From: Pontibacter sp. FD36
GTDB lineage: Bacteria; Bacteroidota; Bacteroidia; Cytophagales; Hymenobacteraceae
NCBI RefSeq assembly: GCF_015686655.1
Contig: NZ_JADPMP010000007.1
Coordinates: 248,001 to 312,000 of the forward strand
Length of the DNA stretch: 64,000 nucleotides
Direction: 5' to 3'
The position numbers and the translations under genes were made by a program. The notes under the pieces are model-generated. The model did no database searches, was not told where the DNA came from, and saw nothing but the letters and a program-made list of their open reading frames with translations. Of the stretch, positions 34,174-43,193 are shown one piece after another. Numbering within the stretch: the stretch's first letter is position 1; each line of letters opens with the position of its first letter.

Positions 34174-35271
34174 TTACACATTGAAACGGAAGTGCATGAT
34201 ATCACCGTCCTGCACCACATAGTCTTTACCTTCCACAGCCATTTTACCGGCTTCTTTGATCTTGGCTTCAGTCTTGTACTCCTGGTAGTCCTTCAGTTTG
34301 ATCACCTCCGCACGAATGAAGCCTTTCTCGAAGTCAGAGTGTATAACACCTGCAGCCTGAGGAGCTTTCCAGCCTTTCTCGATTGTCCAGGCACGTACCT
34401 CTTTCACACCAGCAGTGAAGTAAGTGATCAGGTTGAGCAACTCGTAAGAAGCCCGGATCAGCTTGTTCAGGCCAGACTCCTTTAAACCATACTCAGCCAG
34501 GAACATTTCTTTTTCCTCCGGATCAGTCAGTTCTGCGATTTGCGCTTCGATGGAGGCGGATATGAGAACAACCTGCGCGTTTTCGTTTTTCACGTGCTCT
34601 TCCAGGGCCTTCGAGTATTCATTGCCGTCGTTCATGGAATTTTCGTCCACGTTGGCAGCGTAAATCACAGGCTTGTCTGTCAGCAGGTTCAGTTCGCTGA
34701 TCGTTTCTTTGTCGTCTTCGGTAGCGTCGAGGCTACGGGCGTTCAGGCCCTGCTCTAAATGATTCTTGTACTTCTCGAGCGAAGCCAGTTCTTTTTTGGC
34801 TTTTGCATCACCCGCCTTGGCAGAACGCTGTACCTTGATCATCATTTTCTCGATAGACTCCAGGTCTTTCAGCTGCAGCTCCGTGTCAATGATCTCTTTA
34901 TCAGAAATAGGATCTACTTTGCCAGCTACGTGTACGATGTTCGGATCTTCGAAGCAACGCACCACATGGATGATGGCATCTACCTCACGGATGTTGGCCA
35001 GAAACTTGTTACCCAGACCTTCGCCTTTGCTGGCACCTTTCACCAGGCCGGCAATGTCCACAAATTCGATCACGGTAGGCAATACACGCTGCGGCGTAAC
35101 CAGTTCTTCCAGTATTTGGAGGCGCTCGTCAGGCACAGTTATCACGCCCACGTTCGGTTCGATGGTACAGAAAGGGTAATTGGCAGATTCTGCCTTAGCA
35201 TTCGAAATAGCGTTGAACAAAGTGGACTTGCCCACGTTTGGCAGTCCCACGATTCCGCATCTTAGTCCCAT
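34174..35271 (-). CDS. ychF: Redox-responsive ATPase YchF (Obg family)
   Basis: 365 residues, full length. P-loop [15 protein letters not shown] at residues 8-22, switch region [20 protein letters not shown], and NVDE in place of NKxD, the change that makes YchF prefer ATP over GTP. A central coiled coil (about 130-200) and C-terminal TGS-like domain ([15 protein letters not shown] and [14 protein letters not shown]) complete the protein. YchF/OLA1 binds ribosomes and is linked to oxidative stress. Own promoter presumably in the 130-bp gap upstream. Confidence 0.96.
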   Translation of the reverse strand: MGLRCGIVGLPNVGKSTLFNAISNAKAESANYPFCTIEPNVGVITVPDERLQILEELVTPQRVLPTVIEFVDIAGLVKGASKGEGLGNKFLANIREVDAIIHVVRCFEDPNIVHVAGKVDPISDKEIIDTELQLKDLESIEKMMIKVQRSAKAGDAKAKKELASLEKYKNHLEQGLNARSLDATEDDKETISELNLLTDKPVIYAANVDENSMNDGNEYSKALEEHVKNENAQVVLISASIEAQIAELTDPEEKEMFLAEYGLKESGLNKLIRASYELLNLITYFTAGVKEVRAWTIEKGWKAPQAAGVIHSDFEKGFIRAEVIKLKDYQEYKTEAKIKEAGKMAVEGKDYVVQDGDIMHFRFNV

Positions 35272-35352
35272 TTATCTTTATCTTGTTTTATATCAGGGCG
35301 CAAAGATACGAAATTTCAGTCAGTTTAGGGCAGGGGCTGGGGGTATAAAAAA

Positions 35353-35375
35353 AGCCCGTGCTGGAAACACGGGCT
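35353..35375 (-). terminator. Terminator of the DUF3276 gene
   Basis: AGCCCGTG/CACGGGCT stem (35353-35360 with 35368-35375) followed by seven T residues on the minus strand. Confidence 0.88.
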
Positions 35376-35403
35376 CTCGGTCGCTAAACTAAAAACGGGG
35401 AGT

Positions 35404-35760
35404 CTATTCCCACTTCAGTTCTTCATCAAAAGACACCTCGGCATTGGCCACCGGTACCGGAGTTGCCTCGGTTTCGGCTGGTCTTTCGAGGGCGGCGAGG
35501 GCCTCTTCAGTCAAAAGTTCGGATTTAACGTGATCGATTGTGCCCTGTAAGGCTTCCATGAACTTCACGAAGTCTTCTTTATAAAGGAAGATCTTGTGCT
35601 TCTCGTACGAGAACTCGTCATCCTTAAACTTGCGCTTGCTCTCTGTGATGGTCACATAGAAGTCGTTTGAGCGAGTTGATTTCACATCAAAGAAATACGT
35701 TCTCTTCCCTGCTCTTACTCTTTGGGAATAAATTTCTGCTTTGTCGTTGTTCTCTTCCAC
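35404..35760 (-). CDS. DUF3276 (PUR-alpha-like) protein
   Basis: 118 residues. The segments YSQRVRAGKRTYFFDVKST, FYVTITESKRKF and HKIFLYKEDFVKFMEAL match the small PUR-alpha-like DUF3276 proteins of Bacteroidota and spirochaetes, which bind single-stranded nucleic acid in the characterised example from Borrelia. Residues beyond about 80 form an acidic tail rich in Glu, Ala and Pro. Single gene with its own terminator; divergent from the RlpA-like gene. Confidence 0.88.
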   Translation of the reverse strand: MEENNDKAEIYSQRVRAGKRTYFFDVKSTRSNDFYVTITESKRKFKDDEFSYEKHKIFLYKEDFVKFMEALQGTIDHVKSELLTEEALAALERPAETEATPVPVANAEVSFDEELKWE

Positions 35761-35850
35761 CGTGTTATAGACGTTAAATTCAACTTTCTGAACCTAAAGC
35801 TAACATATTGTTCTGATATATAAAAATTTTTGAATTTAAAATTTAGCCAT

Positions 35851-35884
35851 TTTGCAGCGCTGCAGAGATTTAATTCTATATTTG
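35851..35884 (+). promoter_or_regulatory. Promoter of the RlpA-like gene
   Basis: TTTG (35851-35854), 22 bases, TATATTTG (35877-35884): both elements match the Bacteroidota -33/-7 consensus (TTTG and TAnnTTTG). The start codon follows 24 bases later. Confidence 0.6.
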
Positions 35885-35908
35885 TCACCGGACCAAATAT
35901 AGTATAGT

Positions 35909-36319
35909 ATGAATTTGCTTTCACTTATACTAGTATTTCTCTTTTCTTTCAATTCTGGCACGGCCCTTTATTCAGCTGACGGCAAGGCTTCATACTACGC
36001 CGACCGCATGCACGGACACCGAACCGCCAACGGAGAGCGCTATGACAAAACACAGCTCACGGCCGCTCACGCCACTTTGCCATTCAACACCTATGTGCAG
36101 GTAACCAATGTGCGCAACGGCAAATCGGTGATCGTGCGCATCAACGACCGCATGGCACACAGCCGACATCGCATCATCGACCTGTCCAAGGCGGCCGCTC
36201 AGCAGATTGAGTTGATCCGGGAGGGGATCGCCTCAGTACAATTGCACGAAGTTCCCGACGATGGACAACCCGAAATGACAACCGTCGTTTCTGAGATAAA
36301 GCCGACCGGAAAGAAATAA
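35909..36319 (+). CDS. RlpA-like septal ring/double-psi beta-barrel protein
   Basis: 136 residues with a signal peptide (hydrophobic 1-18). The domain GKASYYADRMHGHRTANGERYD, then AAHATLPFNTYVQVTN and VRINDRMAHSRHRIIDLSKAAA, is the double-psi beta-barrel of RlpA, with the conserved His and Asp. RlpA proteins cleave or bind denuded glycan strands of peptidoglycan; this short form lacks the SPOR domain found in E. coli. Followed after 12 bp by the DUF58 gene on the same strand, so co-transcription is likely. Confidence 0.9.
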   Translation: MNLLSLILVFLFSFNSGTALYSADGKASYYADRMHGHRTANGERYDKTQLTAAHATLPFNTYVQVTNVRNGKSVIVRINDRMAHSRHRIIDLSKAAAQQIELIREGIASVQLHEVPDDGQPEMTTVVSEIKPTGKK

Positions 36320-36331
36320 GCCTATACCTGT

Positions 36332-37243
36332 ATGAAAAAGCCGCTCACCCTAGCCGATATTCAGAAATTTGAGAACTTGGAATTTCTGGCCAAGCAGCTG
36401 GTAGAGGGCTTTATTACGGGGCTGCATCAGTCGCCTTATCATGGCTTTTCGGTAGAGTTTTCAGAACACCGGCTTTACAACAGCGGCGAAAGTACCCGCC
36501 ACATCGACTGGAAAGTTTTTGCCCGCACCGATAAACTATTTGTAAAGCGTTTCGAGGAAGAAACGAATTTGCGCTGCCATATTCTGTTGGATGTTTCGCC
36601 CTCTATGTACTATCCGGTAGAAAGTCATGGTAAACTCACCTTCAGTGTACTGTGTGCCGCTGCCCTTGCCACCTTGCTTCGCAAGCAGCGTGATGCCGTA
36701 GGTTTGGTGACTTTTGCCGACACTATCCGTCAGCAAACGCCTGTTCGCTCCACAGCCTCTCACTTGCATACCTTGTTACTGCTCCTGCAAAAGCAGCTGG
36801 AAGAAGCACCATTCCGCGCTCAGACGGATGTAGCTTCTGTCATCCATCAGATCGCCCAGCAGATCCCGAAACGTTCGCTCGTGGTTATCTTTAGCGACAT
36901 GCTTGGGCAACACGAAAACAGCGATGCCGTTTTTGCCGCCCTGCAACACCTGAAGCACCAGAAGCACGAGGTGTTGATCTTTCATGTGATGGACCGCCGT
37001 ACCGAAGAAGAGTTTGACTTTGCTGAGCGACCCTATGTGTTTGTGGATGTGGAGACAGGGCAGGAACTGAAATTACAACCCTCCCAGGTGAAAGCCCATT
37101 ACCAGCAGGCCGTTAATAATTATAAACGCGAGCTCGAGCTCAAGTGCGGGCAGTATAAGATTGACTTTGTGCCAGTTGATATCAGTGAACCGTTTGACAA
37201 AGTGCTCTACAGCTACCTGATAAAGCGGGCGAAGGTGCGGTAA
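36332..37243 (+). CDS. DUF58 domain protein
   Basis: 303 residues. Contains the DUF58 signature GESTRHIDWKVFARTDKLFVKRFEE split here by its core HIDWKVFARTD, followed by a von Willebrand-like region with LLDVSPSMYY (MIDAS-type DxSxS) and FSDMLG. DUF58 proteins usually pair with MoxR ATPases and may assist assembly of periplasmic or membrane complexes. No MoxR gene is adjacent. TATACCT lies at 36323-36329, three bases before the start, one of the many copies of the over-represented heptamer. Ends 2 bp before the convergent glycosylase gene. Confidence 0.9.
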   Translation: MKKPLTLADIQKFENLEFLAKQLVEGFITGLHQSPYHGFSVEFSEHRLYNSGESTRHIDWKVFARTDKLFVKRFEEETNLRCHILLDVSPSMYYPVESHGKLTFSVLCAAALATLLRKQRDAVGLVTFADTIRQQTPVRSTASHLHTLLLLLQKQLEEAPFRAQTDVASVIHQIAQQIPKRSLVVIFSDMLGQHENSDAVFAALQHLKHQKHEVLIFHVMDRRTEEEFDFAERPYVFVDVETGQELKLQPSQVKAHYQQAVNNYKRELELKCGQYKIDFVPVDISEPFDKVLYSYLIKRAKVR

Positions 37244-37244
37244 G

Positions 37245-37880
37245 TTAACCTGGTGCGTTGTCCAGCGACTGCCACAAGTATTTACAAGCTACCGATCGGT
37301 AAGGCCTCCAGTTCTCAGCAATCTCTAACATGCGAGCTTTCTGTAGTTTCCCAGATTCCTCCAACCCATAGTGCCGTTTCATAGCATTCTGTATACCCAA
37401 GTCATCTACAGGCATCACGTCCGGTCTTTCCAGTGCAAACATCAGCAGCATCTCTACCGTCCAGCGGCCTATACCTTTTATTTGGGTCAGGTGCTGTATA
37501 AGGGCTTCGTCCTCCATGGCATCTATAAGCGTATGCTCTAAGTTTCCACCTTGCGCAAAAGCCGCCACATTGCGCACATAGCCAATTTTTTGAAAGGAAA
37601 GACCGGCTCCCCGGAGGGTTTCATCCGGCGTTTCGAGCACCAGGTGAGGGTGCGGGTAGTTGTCAGGGAAAAGTTCTTTGAAGCGCCCAAAAATGGTAGC
37701 GGCTGCTTTTGTGCTGAGCTGCTGCGATACTATAGCGCTGAGCAACCTGAAGTATATATCCTCTGATCTGGATGATTCAATTGACCGGCCCTGCTCCACG
37801 ATCTGAGCCATGACCGGATCTTGCCTAAGTACCGACAGTGCATCAGGAGCAAGGTAGTGGTGCGTGTTTTCTGAGGCCAT
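37245..37880 (-). CDS. DNA-3-methyladenine glycosylase, AlkA type
   Basis: 211 residues. HhH-GPD superfamily: helix-hairpin-helix QIKGIGRWTVEM near residue 130, and the catalytic Asp in MPVDDLG some 20 residues on; no iron-sulfur cysteines at the C-terminus. AlkA-type enzymes remove alkylated purines from DNA by base excision repair. Shorter than E. coli AlkA (282), lacking its N-terminal extra domain, as usual for Bacteroidota members. Tail-to-tail with the DUF58 gene. Confidence 0.9.
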   Translation of the reverse strand: MASENTHHYLAPDALSVLRQDPVMAQIVEQGRSIESSRSEDIYFRLLSAIVSQQLSTKAAATIFGRFKELFPDNYPHPHLVLETPDETLRGAGLSFQKIGYVRNVAAFAQGGNLEHTLIDAMEDEALIQHLTQIKGIGRWTVEMLLMFALERPDVMPVDDLGIQNAMKRHYGLEESGKLQKARMLEIAENWRPYRSVACKYLWQSLDNAPG

Positions 37881-37927
37881 GGCTGCAGAGATGTAATAAG
37901 TTAGAAAATGGTATAACAGGTGACGGA

Positions 37928-38968
37928 CTAAACCGTCACCTGCTTTTTGTTGAGACTGTGTAGCACCTGCAGCACATGCTGCAGCATTTCTTCGCTCACA
38001 TCCAAATGCGTCACAAAACGGATCATCTGCGGACCAAAACTGCTGGTATGTATTTGCTGCTCTGCCAGTGCGGCAACAAAATCTACATCCTTATACCTAT
38101 CGTTAAGCTTGAAGATGACAATGTTAGTTTGCACGGGAAGCACATACTCCACGTAATCCGCTTCGTTTAAAACTGCCTCTAGCTGCTTCGCCTTCTGATG
38201 ATCTTCAGCTAGTCGCTCCACATGTTGGTCCAGCGCATAGATGCCGGCTGCTGCCAGATAACCGCCCTGTCGGATACCGCCACCAAGCACTTTGCGGATG
38301 CGGCGTGATTTTTTGATGAACTCTTTCGTACCCAGCAGGAGAGAACCTACCGGCGCACCTAGTCCTTTTGAGAGGCAGATTGAAATACTGTCGAAGTAAG
38401 TACCGTATTCCTGAGGGTTTTCACCAGACGCGACCAGGGCGTTGAACACACGGGCACCATCCAGGTGCAAGGCGATGCCATGGCGCTTGCATACCCCAGA
38501 GATAGCCGCTATCTCAGGTAAGGTATAATAGGAACCACCTCCTTTGTTGCAGGTGTTCTCCAGGGCCACCAGGCGGGTAGGAGGGTAGTGGATGTTGTCC
38601 GGACGGATATGGGCCTCTACCTGCTCCGGAGTCATTTTGCCGCGTTCGCCATGCACGAGTGCCACTGAGGCACCGGAGTTAAACATAATGCCGCCACCTT
38701 CATACTGGTAAATGTGCGCCGTAATATCACAGATCACTTCCGTCATCGGCTCGGTATGGGCCTTGATGGCAATCTGGTTGGTCATGGTGCCAGAGGGGCA
38801 GAAAAGGCCTGCTTCCATTCCAAAAAGCGCTGCAGCTTTCCGTTCGAGGGTATTTATGGTTGGGTCTTCTTCGTACACGTCGTCGCCTACCTGGGCAGCA
38901 AACATGGCTTGCAGCATGGCAGGAGTGGGCTTTGTGACGGTGTCGGAGCGGAGATCTGTTATATTCAT
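37928..38968 (-). CDS. Low-specificity L-threonine aldolase family, PLP enzyme
   Basis: 346 residues. Starts DLRSDTVTKPTPAMLQAM, typical of the beta-eliminating lyase/threonine aldolase family; the PLP lysine is in ICLSKGLGAPVGSLL. The enzyme splits threonine or allo-threonine into glycine and acetaldehyde. Monocistronic, 47 bp downstream (on the minus strand) of nothing else; divergent from the small basic protein gene at 39048. Confidence 0.92.
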   Translation of the reverse strand: MNITDLRSDTVTKPTPAMLQAMFAAQVGDDVYEEDPTINTLERKAAALFGMEAGLFCPSGTMTNQIAIKAHTEPMTEVICDITAHIYQYEGGGIMFNSGASVALVHGERGKMTPEQVEAHIRPDNIHYPPTRLVALENTCNKGGGSYYTLPEIAAISGVCKRHGIALHLDGARVFNALVASGENPQEYGTYFDSISICLSKGLGAPVGSLLLGTKEFIKKSRRIRKVLGGGIRQGGYLAAAGIYALDQHVERLAEDHQKAKQLEAVLNEADYVEYVLPVQTNIVIFKLNDRYKDVDFVAALAEQQIHTSSFGPQMIRFVTHLDVSEEMLQHVLQVLHSLNKKQVTV

Positions 38969-39047
38969 ATCGAATTTGATGCTAGAAATACTTTACTTTG
39001 TAAAAATAATAACTTACTTTTGCCCTTCAAATTTAAATTTTGCAACG

Positions 39048-39230
39048 ATGGGAGTTACTAGACTTAAAAGAAAAGACCGTAAGAATAAGGCAAGAGCAAA
39101 CAACAAGGTTGCCAGAATTAAGCAATTGCTTTTGACGCCAGTTATTAAGAACGTGGACATGGACGAGCTGCGTGCTCAGTTCGGTGAAGCGCCTAAGAAC
39201 AAGAAGGAAGAAGAAGCTTCTGCTGAGTAG
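39048..39230 (+). CDS. Small conserved basic protein, function unknown
   Basis: 60 residues, ATG at 39048. The first half is strongly basic (MGVTRLKRKDRKNKARANNK), the rest amphipathic, ending in acidic residues. A perfect -7 type element TACTTTTG lies at 39015-39022. The clear start, promoter and two hairpins downstream make it a real gene. The basic start suggests contact with RNA or the ribosome, but this is a guess. A longer open frame from 38712 covers it in the same frame, but its upstream part is antisense to the aldolase gene and is not believed. Confidence 0.8.
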   Translation: MGVTRLKRKDRKNKARANNKVARIKQLLLTPVIKNVDMDELRAQFGEAPKNKKEEEASAE

Positions 39231-39308
39231 TCTTTTACGGCAAAGTAAAACCATCTGCCTGCCAACGCTGTGAAAGCTTCGGTTGGCGGGTTTTCGAAAG
39301 ACTTCAAA

Positions 39309-39339
39309 GTGTGCTTGCACCAGCAGGCACGCTTTTTTT
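39309..39339 (+). terminator. Terminator of the small basic protein gene
   Basis: Stem GTGTGC/GCACGC (39309-39314 with 39327-39332), one G-U pair, then seven T residues (39333-39339). A second hairpin (CTGCCAAC/GTTGGCGG) sits just upstream at about 39260-39290. The T tract touches the stop codon of the convergent phosphoesterase gene. Confidence 0.8.
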
Positions 39340-39835
39340 ATGCCCTCTTGCCAAGCTCGATCACCTGCAGATCGCGCACCTGCCCATTGTCGATGGCAAA
39401 GCGCACCATCGTACGCACCTTATGAAATCCGTGCCTGCCAGCTGCACCCGGATTGATGTGCAGCAGGTTGTTCAGACTTTTGTCGGTCATGATCTTGAGT
39501 ATGTGCGAGTGTCCGGTGATGTAGAGGCCCGGAGGGTTCGCCTTGATTTCCTGCCTTATATCCGGATGATATTTTCCCGGATAACCCCCAATGTGCGTCA
39601 TCAGCACATCCAGTCCATTGGCATTGAACCGTAGTACCTTTGGGTAAAGTGAGCGGATGTCCTGTCCGTCAATATTGCCATACACGCCCCGAAGGGGGGC
39701 CACCTCGCTGAGACGCTCCGCTACCATGGCAGTGCCAAAGTCACCGGCATGCCAGATCTCGTCCCGATCGGCGAGGTGCCGCAGGATCTGATCATCCATA
39801 TAGTCGTGTGTGTCAGAGAGGAGGCCTATTTTCAT
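39338..39835 (-). CDS. YfcE/MJ0936-type metallophosphoesterase
   Basis: 165 residues. Complete set of calcineurin-like motifs: LLSDTHDYMD (DxH), HAGDFG (GDxx), YGNIDG (GNxx), THIGGYPG and GHSHILK. Members of this small family are cytoplasmic phosphodiesterases of broad specificity. The gene runs in the same direction as pyrE, 16 bp downstream of it, so both are probably on one transcript. Confidence 0.92.
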   Translation of the reverse strand: MKIGLLSDTHDYMDDQILRHLADRDEIWHAGDFGTAMVAERLSEVAPLRGVYGNIDGQDIRSLYPKVLRFNANGLDVLMTHIGGYPGKYHPDIRQEIKANPPGLYITGHSHILKIMTDKSLNNLLHINPGAAGRHGFHKVRTMVRFAIDNGQVRDLQVIELGKRA

Positions 39836-39851
39836 GCTATACCTTGTGTGC

Positions 39852-40490
39852 TTATACCTTCCAGGTTTCAGGGGATTGACGCCACTCAGCCAGTGTAGGC
39901 ATGGCTGACTCCGGGATGTAACCGTTCTGCATGGCGGCTTCGGTCAGCGCCTGGTAATCGCTGAGACAGTGCAACGGTATACCTGCTTCCCTGAAGTTGT
40001 CTTCAGCCAAAGCAAACCCATAGGTGAAGATCGCTGCCATACCTACTACATTGCCGCCTGCCGATCGCACTGCTTCTGCTGCCTTCAGTGAGCTGCCACC
40101 TGTCGATATCAGGTCTTCCACCATGACCACTTTCTGGCCGGAGATCAGTTTCCCTTCTATCTGGTTGGCCATACCGTGACTCTTTGGCTGCGGGCGCACG
40201 TACAAGAAAGGCATTTCCAGTAGATCGGCGACCAGTGCTCCCTGGGCTATACCTGCCGTGGCAACTCCTGCGATGGCTTCAGCATCCGGAAAGTTCTGTT
40301 TGATCATTTCGGCTAATTGCTGCTTGATGTAGCTTCGGATGTGCGGAAAGGATAAGGTCACGCGGTTATCGCAGTAGATGGGCGAATTCCAACCGGAGCT
40401 CCATTTAAAGGGCTGTTCTGGTCTCAATTTCACGGCCTCGGTTTCCAGCAGGAAAGAGGCTACCTGATGTGCTGTCGTCTGATTATCCAT
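39852..40490 (-). CDS. pyrE: Orotate phosphoribosyltransferase
   Basis: 212 residues from ATG 40490; an upstream in-frame ATG (40637) would overlap the divergent NUDIX gene and add a non-family sequence. The PRPP-binding motif VVMVEDLISTGGSS and FLYVRPQPKSHG mark the type I phosphoribosyltransferase that converts orotate and PRPP into OMP in pyrimidine synthesis. Followed by the YfcE-like gene. Divergent from the NUDIX gene, leaving about 110 bp for two promoters. Confidence 0.95.
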   Translation of the reverse strand: MDNQTTAHQVASFLLETEAVKLRPEQPFKWSSGWNSPIYCDNRVTLSFPHIRSYIKQQLAEMIKQNFPDAEAIAGVATAGIAQGALVADLLEMPFLYVRPQPKSHGMANQIEGKLISGQKVVMVEDLISTGGSSLKAAEAVRSAGGNVVGMAAIFTYGFALAEDNFREAGIPLHCLSDYQALTEAAMQNGYIPESAMPTLAEWRQSPETWKV

Positions 40491-40599
40491 GGCCGAATTT
40501 AAGAAATATTTCCCCTTTTTAGCGACCTGTATTTTCTTTACAGCGAAATATTGATTGATTTGTGTAAATTTCAAGCCTGATACACGAGCACTTGACCCT

Positions 40600-41280
40600 A
40601 TGAACGTTTTTATTAACGATATTCCGCTTATCCTCAAAAAGTCAAACGAGAAGGTACACCGTCATCACTACGACCTGGTGCTCGCTGCTGACAACCACTT
40701 CACCTCTAAAGATCTGGTAGGGGACGTGCTGATTAAAGGGGCTGACCCGCAGTTGATAGATCGTATTGTGCGGCTTATGGAGGTGAAGAAGCTAAAAAAG
40801 CTAAATTCGCTTACATTGGTTGCCAACAAGAAAAAACAATTGATCGAGCACCTCAAAGATCAGTTCAAGATTGTGAAAGCCGGAGGCGGGCTGGTGCTGA
40901 AAGATGGAAAAATCCTGATGATCTACCGTCTGGGGGTTTGGGACCTGCCTAAAGGCAAACTGAACAAGGGCGAGAAGACGCAGGATGGTGCTGTGCGCGA
41001 AGTAGAGGAGGAATGCAATATCTCGGTAGAAGTATTAAATAAACTTCCGAAGACCTGGCATTCTTATGCTTTTAAAGGCAAGAAGATCCTCAAGAAGACA
41101 AGCTGGTACCTGATGGACTGCACGGATGACAGTCTGATGAAGCCCCAAGCGGAGGAGTTTATAGAAGAAGTGCGTTGGATGACACCGGAAGAGGCCATGG
41201 AAGTACTGCCCAAAGCCTATACCTCGATTGCCTTTATTGTACGGGAATATCTCCAATCGCTGAAATCTGGAAAGGTATAA
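40600..41280 (+). CDS. NUDIX hydrolase with N-terminal extension
   Basis: 226 residues from ATG 40600. Residues 1-95 are a Bacteroidota-specific extension without known motif; the NUDIX domain begins near 97 (VKAGGGLVL) and carries the NUDIX box GKLNKGEKTQDGAVREVEEE, the metal site for hydrolysis of nucleoside diphosphates linked to another group. Substrate unknown. In many relatives this gene lies beside pyrE and coaD as here. The 3' end overlaps convergent coaD by 47 bp, and AGGTATA runs into its stop codon. Confidence 0.9.
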   Translation: MNVFINDIPLILKKSNEKVHRHHYDLVLAADNHFTSKDLVGDVLIKGADPQLIDRIVRLMEVKKLKKLNSLTLVANKKKQLIEHLKDQFKIVKAGGGLVLKDGKILMIYRLGVWDLPKGKLNKGEKTQDGAVREVEEECNISVEVLNKLPKTWHSYAFKGKKILKKTSWYLMDCTDDSLMKPQAEEFIEEVRWMTPEEAMEVLPKAYTSIAFIVREYLQSLKSGKV

Positions 41281-41713
41281 ATTCGTCTACATTGCCACCA
41301 AAGCGATGAATTTCGCGGATGATCGTAGAGCTGATGGCCGCCAAAGCTGGTGAGGTGATCAGGAACACGGTCTCCAGGTCTTTGTTGATGTGACGGTTAG
41401 CCTGGGCTATCGTGTTTTCATATTCGAAGTCGGTGGTGTTGCGTAGCCCGCGCAGCAAAAAAGTAGCGTTCACTTCACGGGCAAATTCTGCTGTAAGTCC
41501 TTTATAAGAGCGTGCCGTAATATTGGGCTTATCTTTGAAAACCTCTCCGATAATATCCACCATCTTCTCTACTGGAATGTAGCGTTCTTTACTGCTGTTG
41601 TTGCCAATGGCGATAATGATCTCATCAAACATTTTGGAGCCCCGCAGCACCACATCCAGGTGGCCATTGGTAAAGGGATCAAACGAACCTGGGAAAATGG
41701 CGACTTTTTTCAT
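41234..41713 (-). CDS. coaD: Pantetheine-phosphate adenylyltransferase
   Basis: 159 residues from ATG 41713. Nucleotidyltransferase motif PGSFDPFTNGHLDVV (T/HxGH), Lys and Arg of the active site in RGLRNTTDFEYE, and ISSTIIREI near the end. It joins ATP and phosphopantetheine to dephospho-CoA, the fourth step of coenzyme A synthesis. The frame is open upstream to 41794 but that part belongs to the DUF3822 gene region. Overlaps the convergent NUDIX gene by 47 bp. Co-directional with DUF3822, 1 bp apart. Confidence 0.95.
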   Translation of the reverse strand: MKKVAIFPGSFDPFTNGHLDVVLRGSKMFDEIIIAIGNNSSKERYIPVEKMVDIIGEVFKDKPNITARSYKGLTAEFAREVNATFLLRGLRNTTDFEYENTIAQANRHINKDLETVFLITSPALAAISSTIIREIHRFGGNVDEFIPFQISAIGDIPVQ

Positions 41714-41714
41714 T

Positions 41715-42602
41715 TTATTCACAAAAGTGTAAGCTGAACAGTTCGAAATAGCGATGTTCGAAGAGGTCATCGAACTTGTAGCTGTAGCCCACATCAGCAG
41801 GGCGTTTGCCGAAGCGTACCTGCCGGATGTATTTTTTGAGCATATTGAAGAGGCTGGAATCCGGCGTGATATCGCCCCAGGCGGTGATCGTCTCCTGCTC
41901 GGGATTCATCTTCTGCTCCTGCATCACAAAAATGACGAAATAGATGAAGTCTTCCGGACTCAGGTAATGGAATACGTTACAGAACTGCAGCCCGTTTTCA
42001 TCCACTACCAGCACGGTGACATAATTCCGCTCCACAAACAGGTGCATGATGCGGCCTGCATTACGGTCGGTCTGGTGCAGCGCACTCTTGATCAGCGAGC
42101 TGGTTTGGTGGGTAAACTGTACGTTGCGCTCCGGGAAAATGCTTTGAGCCATTCGGTAAATCACCCCATCGATCGCAAAAATGTTAACTGCATCAAGTCC
42201 CAGGGTGCGGTTGTAAAGAATGACATGCTGCTGCGGGTCGAGGTTGCTGTGCAGGCGCAGGTAGTCTTCCTGGTGAGCAGGGTCAAACAGTGTTTCCGGT
42301 ACCAGAGTGAAGAACTGATTGCTCACGCTGATGCGGACATCTAGCCAGCGCTGCTCCTGCAGGATGGGACTTTGGTCGGCGATCAGACGCAGCTGCTCCG
42401 CTATTTGAAGCGGCGTGAATACCGTTATGAGCTCATAATCTTCCAGCGCGACAAACTTGTTACGCTCCACGTCAGCAACGGCCAGTCGCATGGCTCTGGA
42501 GCTGATGGCAATGTACAGGTTGCAATTGCCTGCCTGCGAAAGCTTAAAAGCCTCATCCTGTATCTGGTAGGACAGCCGAAAGTGCGTGTTGATGGTGTTC
42601 AA
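41715..42602 (-). CDS. DUF3822 family protein
   Basis: 295 residues. Resembles the DUF3822 proteins of Bacteroidota, which have an actin/FGGY-like appearance (repeated beta-rich half domains with YTVLVVDENGLQFCNVF-type segments, here VTVLVVDENGLQF) and are regularly placed just before coaD. The function is unknown; conserved linkage suggests a tie to coenzyme A supply or to the 16S RNA methyltransferase often nearby elsewhere. No signal or membrane span. TATACCT/AGGTATA overlaps its upstream edge at 42602. Confidence 0.85.
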   Translation of the reverse strand: MNTINTHFRLSYQIQDEAFKLSQAGNCNLYIAISSRAMRLAVADVERNKFVALEDYELITVFTPLQIAEQLRLIADQSPILQEQRWLDVRISVSNQFFTLVPETLFDPAHQEDYLRLHSNLDPQQHVILYNRTLGLDAVNIFAIDGVIYRMAQSIFPERNVQFTHQTSSLIKSALHQTDRNAGRIMHLFVERNYVTVLVVDENGLQFCNVFHYLSPEDFIYFVIFVMQEQKMNPEQETITAWGDITPDSSLFNMLKKYIRQVRFGKRPADVGYSYKFDDLFEHRYFELFSLHFCE

Positions 42603-42667
42603 GGTATATGAGCTCCAGGTAATACTATATTGTGCTATGCAAGTATACTAAAAATATAGTAAAATGA

Positions 42668-43156
42668 TCATGCCTGTACAAAGCGATGTGGCATCCCAAA
42701 CAGATCATCCAGTGAAAACAGGTAATGCAGCACACGGTGTTTGTCTGCCAACGGTATCTGCCGGATCTCGGCCAGGCTTAGAAAAGCCACCTCTTCGATC
42801 AGCTGCTGTTCGTGGCTTGCTTCCGGATCTATACCTCTTACCAGTCCACCGCCTATCAGTTCCAACTCAAAGAACAGCTCAACAGCCTGAAGCGGCTCCT
42901 GGAGGAATTCATTCACGAAAAGGAAACGCTTTACTTTCGTCTGCAATCCTGTTTCCTCCAGCACTTCACGCACCAGACAGGCCTCTACAGTTTCGCCATA
43001 TTGCAGTCCACCTCCAGGCGGAGCCCAGAAAGCTTCATTGTTGAGTGTTGACTGATGGCGCACGAGCAGTAGTTTGTCGTCTTGCAGGCAAATGCCGCAC
43101 ACGCGGAGCCTTACTTTGCCGGCGTAAGCAGCGGCATTGGGGTTTAGTGTGTTCAT
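42668..43156 (-). CDS. NUDIX hydrolase
   Basis: 162 residues. NUDIX box GGGLQYGETVEACLVREVLEE with the GX5EX7REUXEE pattern, after VRVCGICLQDDKLLLVRH. It belongs to the ADP-ribose pyrophosphatase/MutT-like branch; substrate unknown. Separated from the DUF3822 gene by 65 bp that include a 9-bp AT inverted repeat (42623-42631 with 42653-42661). Divergent from the PaaI-like gene, 37 bp apart. Confidence 0.9.
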   Translation of the reverse strand: MNTLNPNAAAYAGKVRLRVCGICLQDDKLLLVRHQSTLNNEAFWAPPGGGLQYGETVEACLVREVLEETGLQTKVKRFLFVNEFLQEPLQAVELFFELELIGGGLVRGIDPEASHEQQLIEEVAFLSLAEIRQIPLADKHRVLHYLFSLDDLFGMPHRFVQA

Positions 43157-43193
43157 GTTTGCGATAGCGGGGTATAGGTGGTAAATTTACAAA

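Noticed and set aside
42623..42661. 9-bp AT-only inverted repeat between DUF3822 and NUDIX genes
   Set aside because: Pure A/T arms with a long loop are expected by chance in a promoter region.
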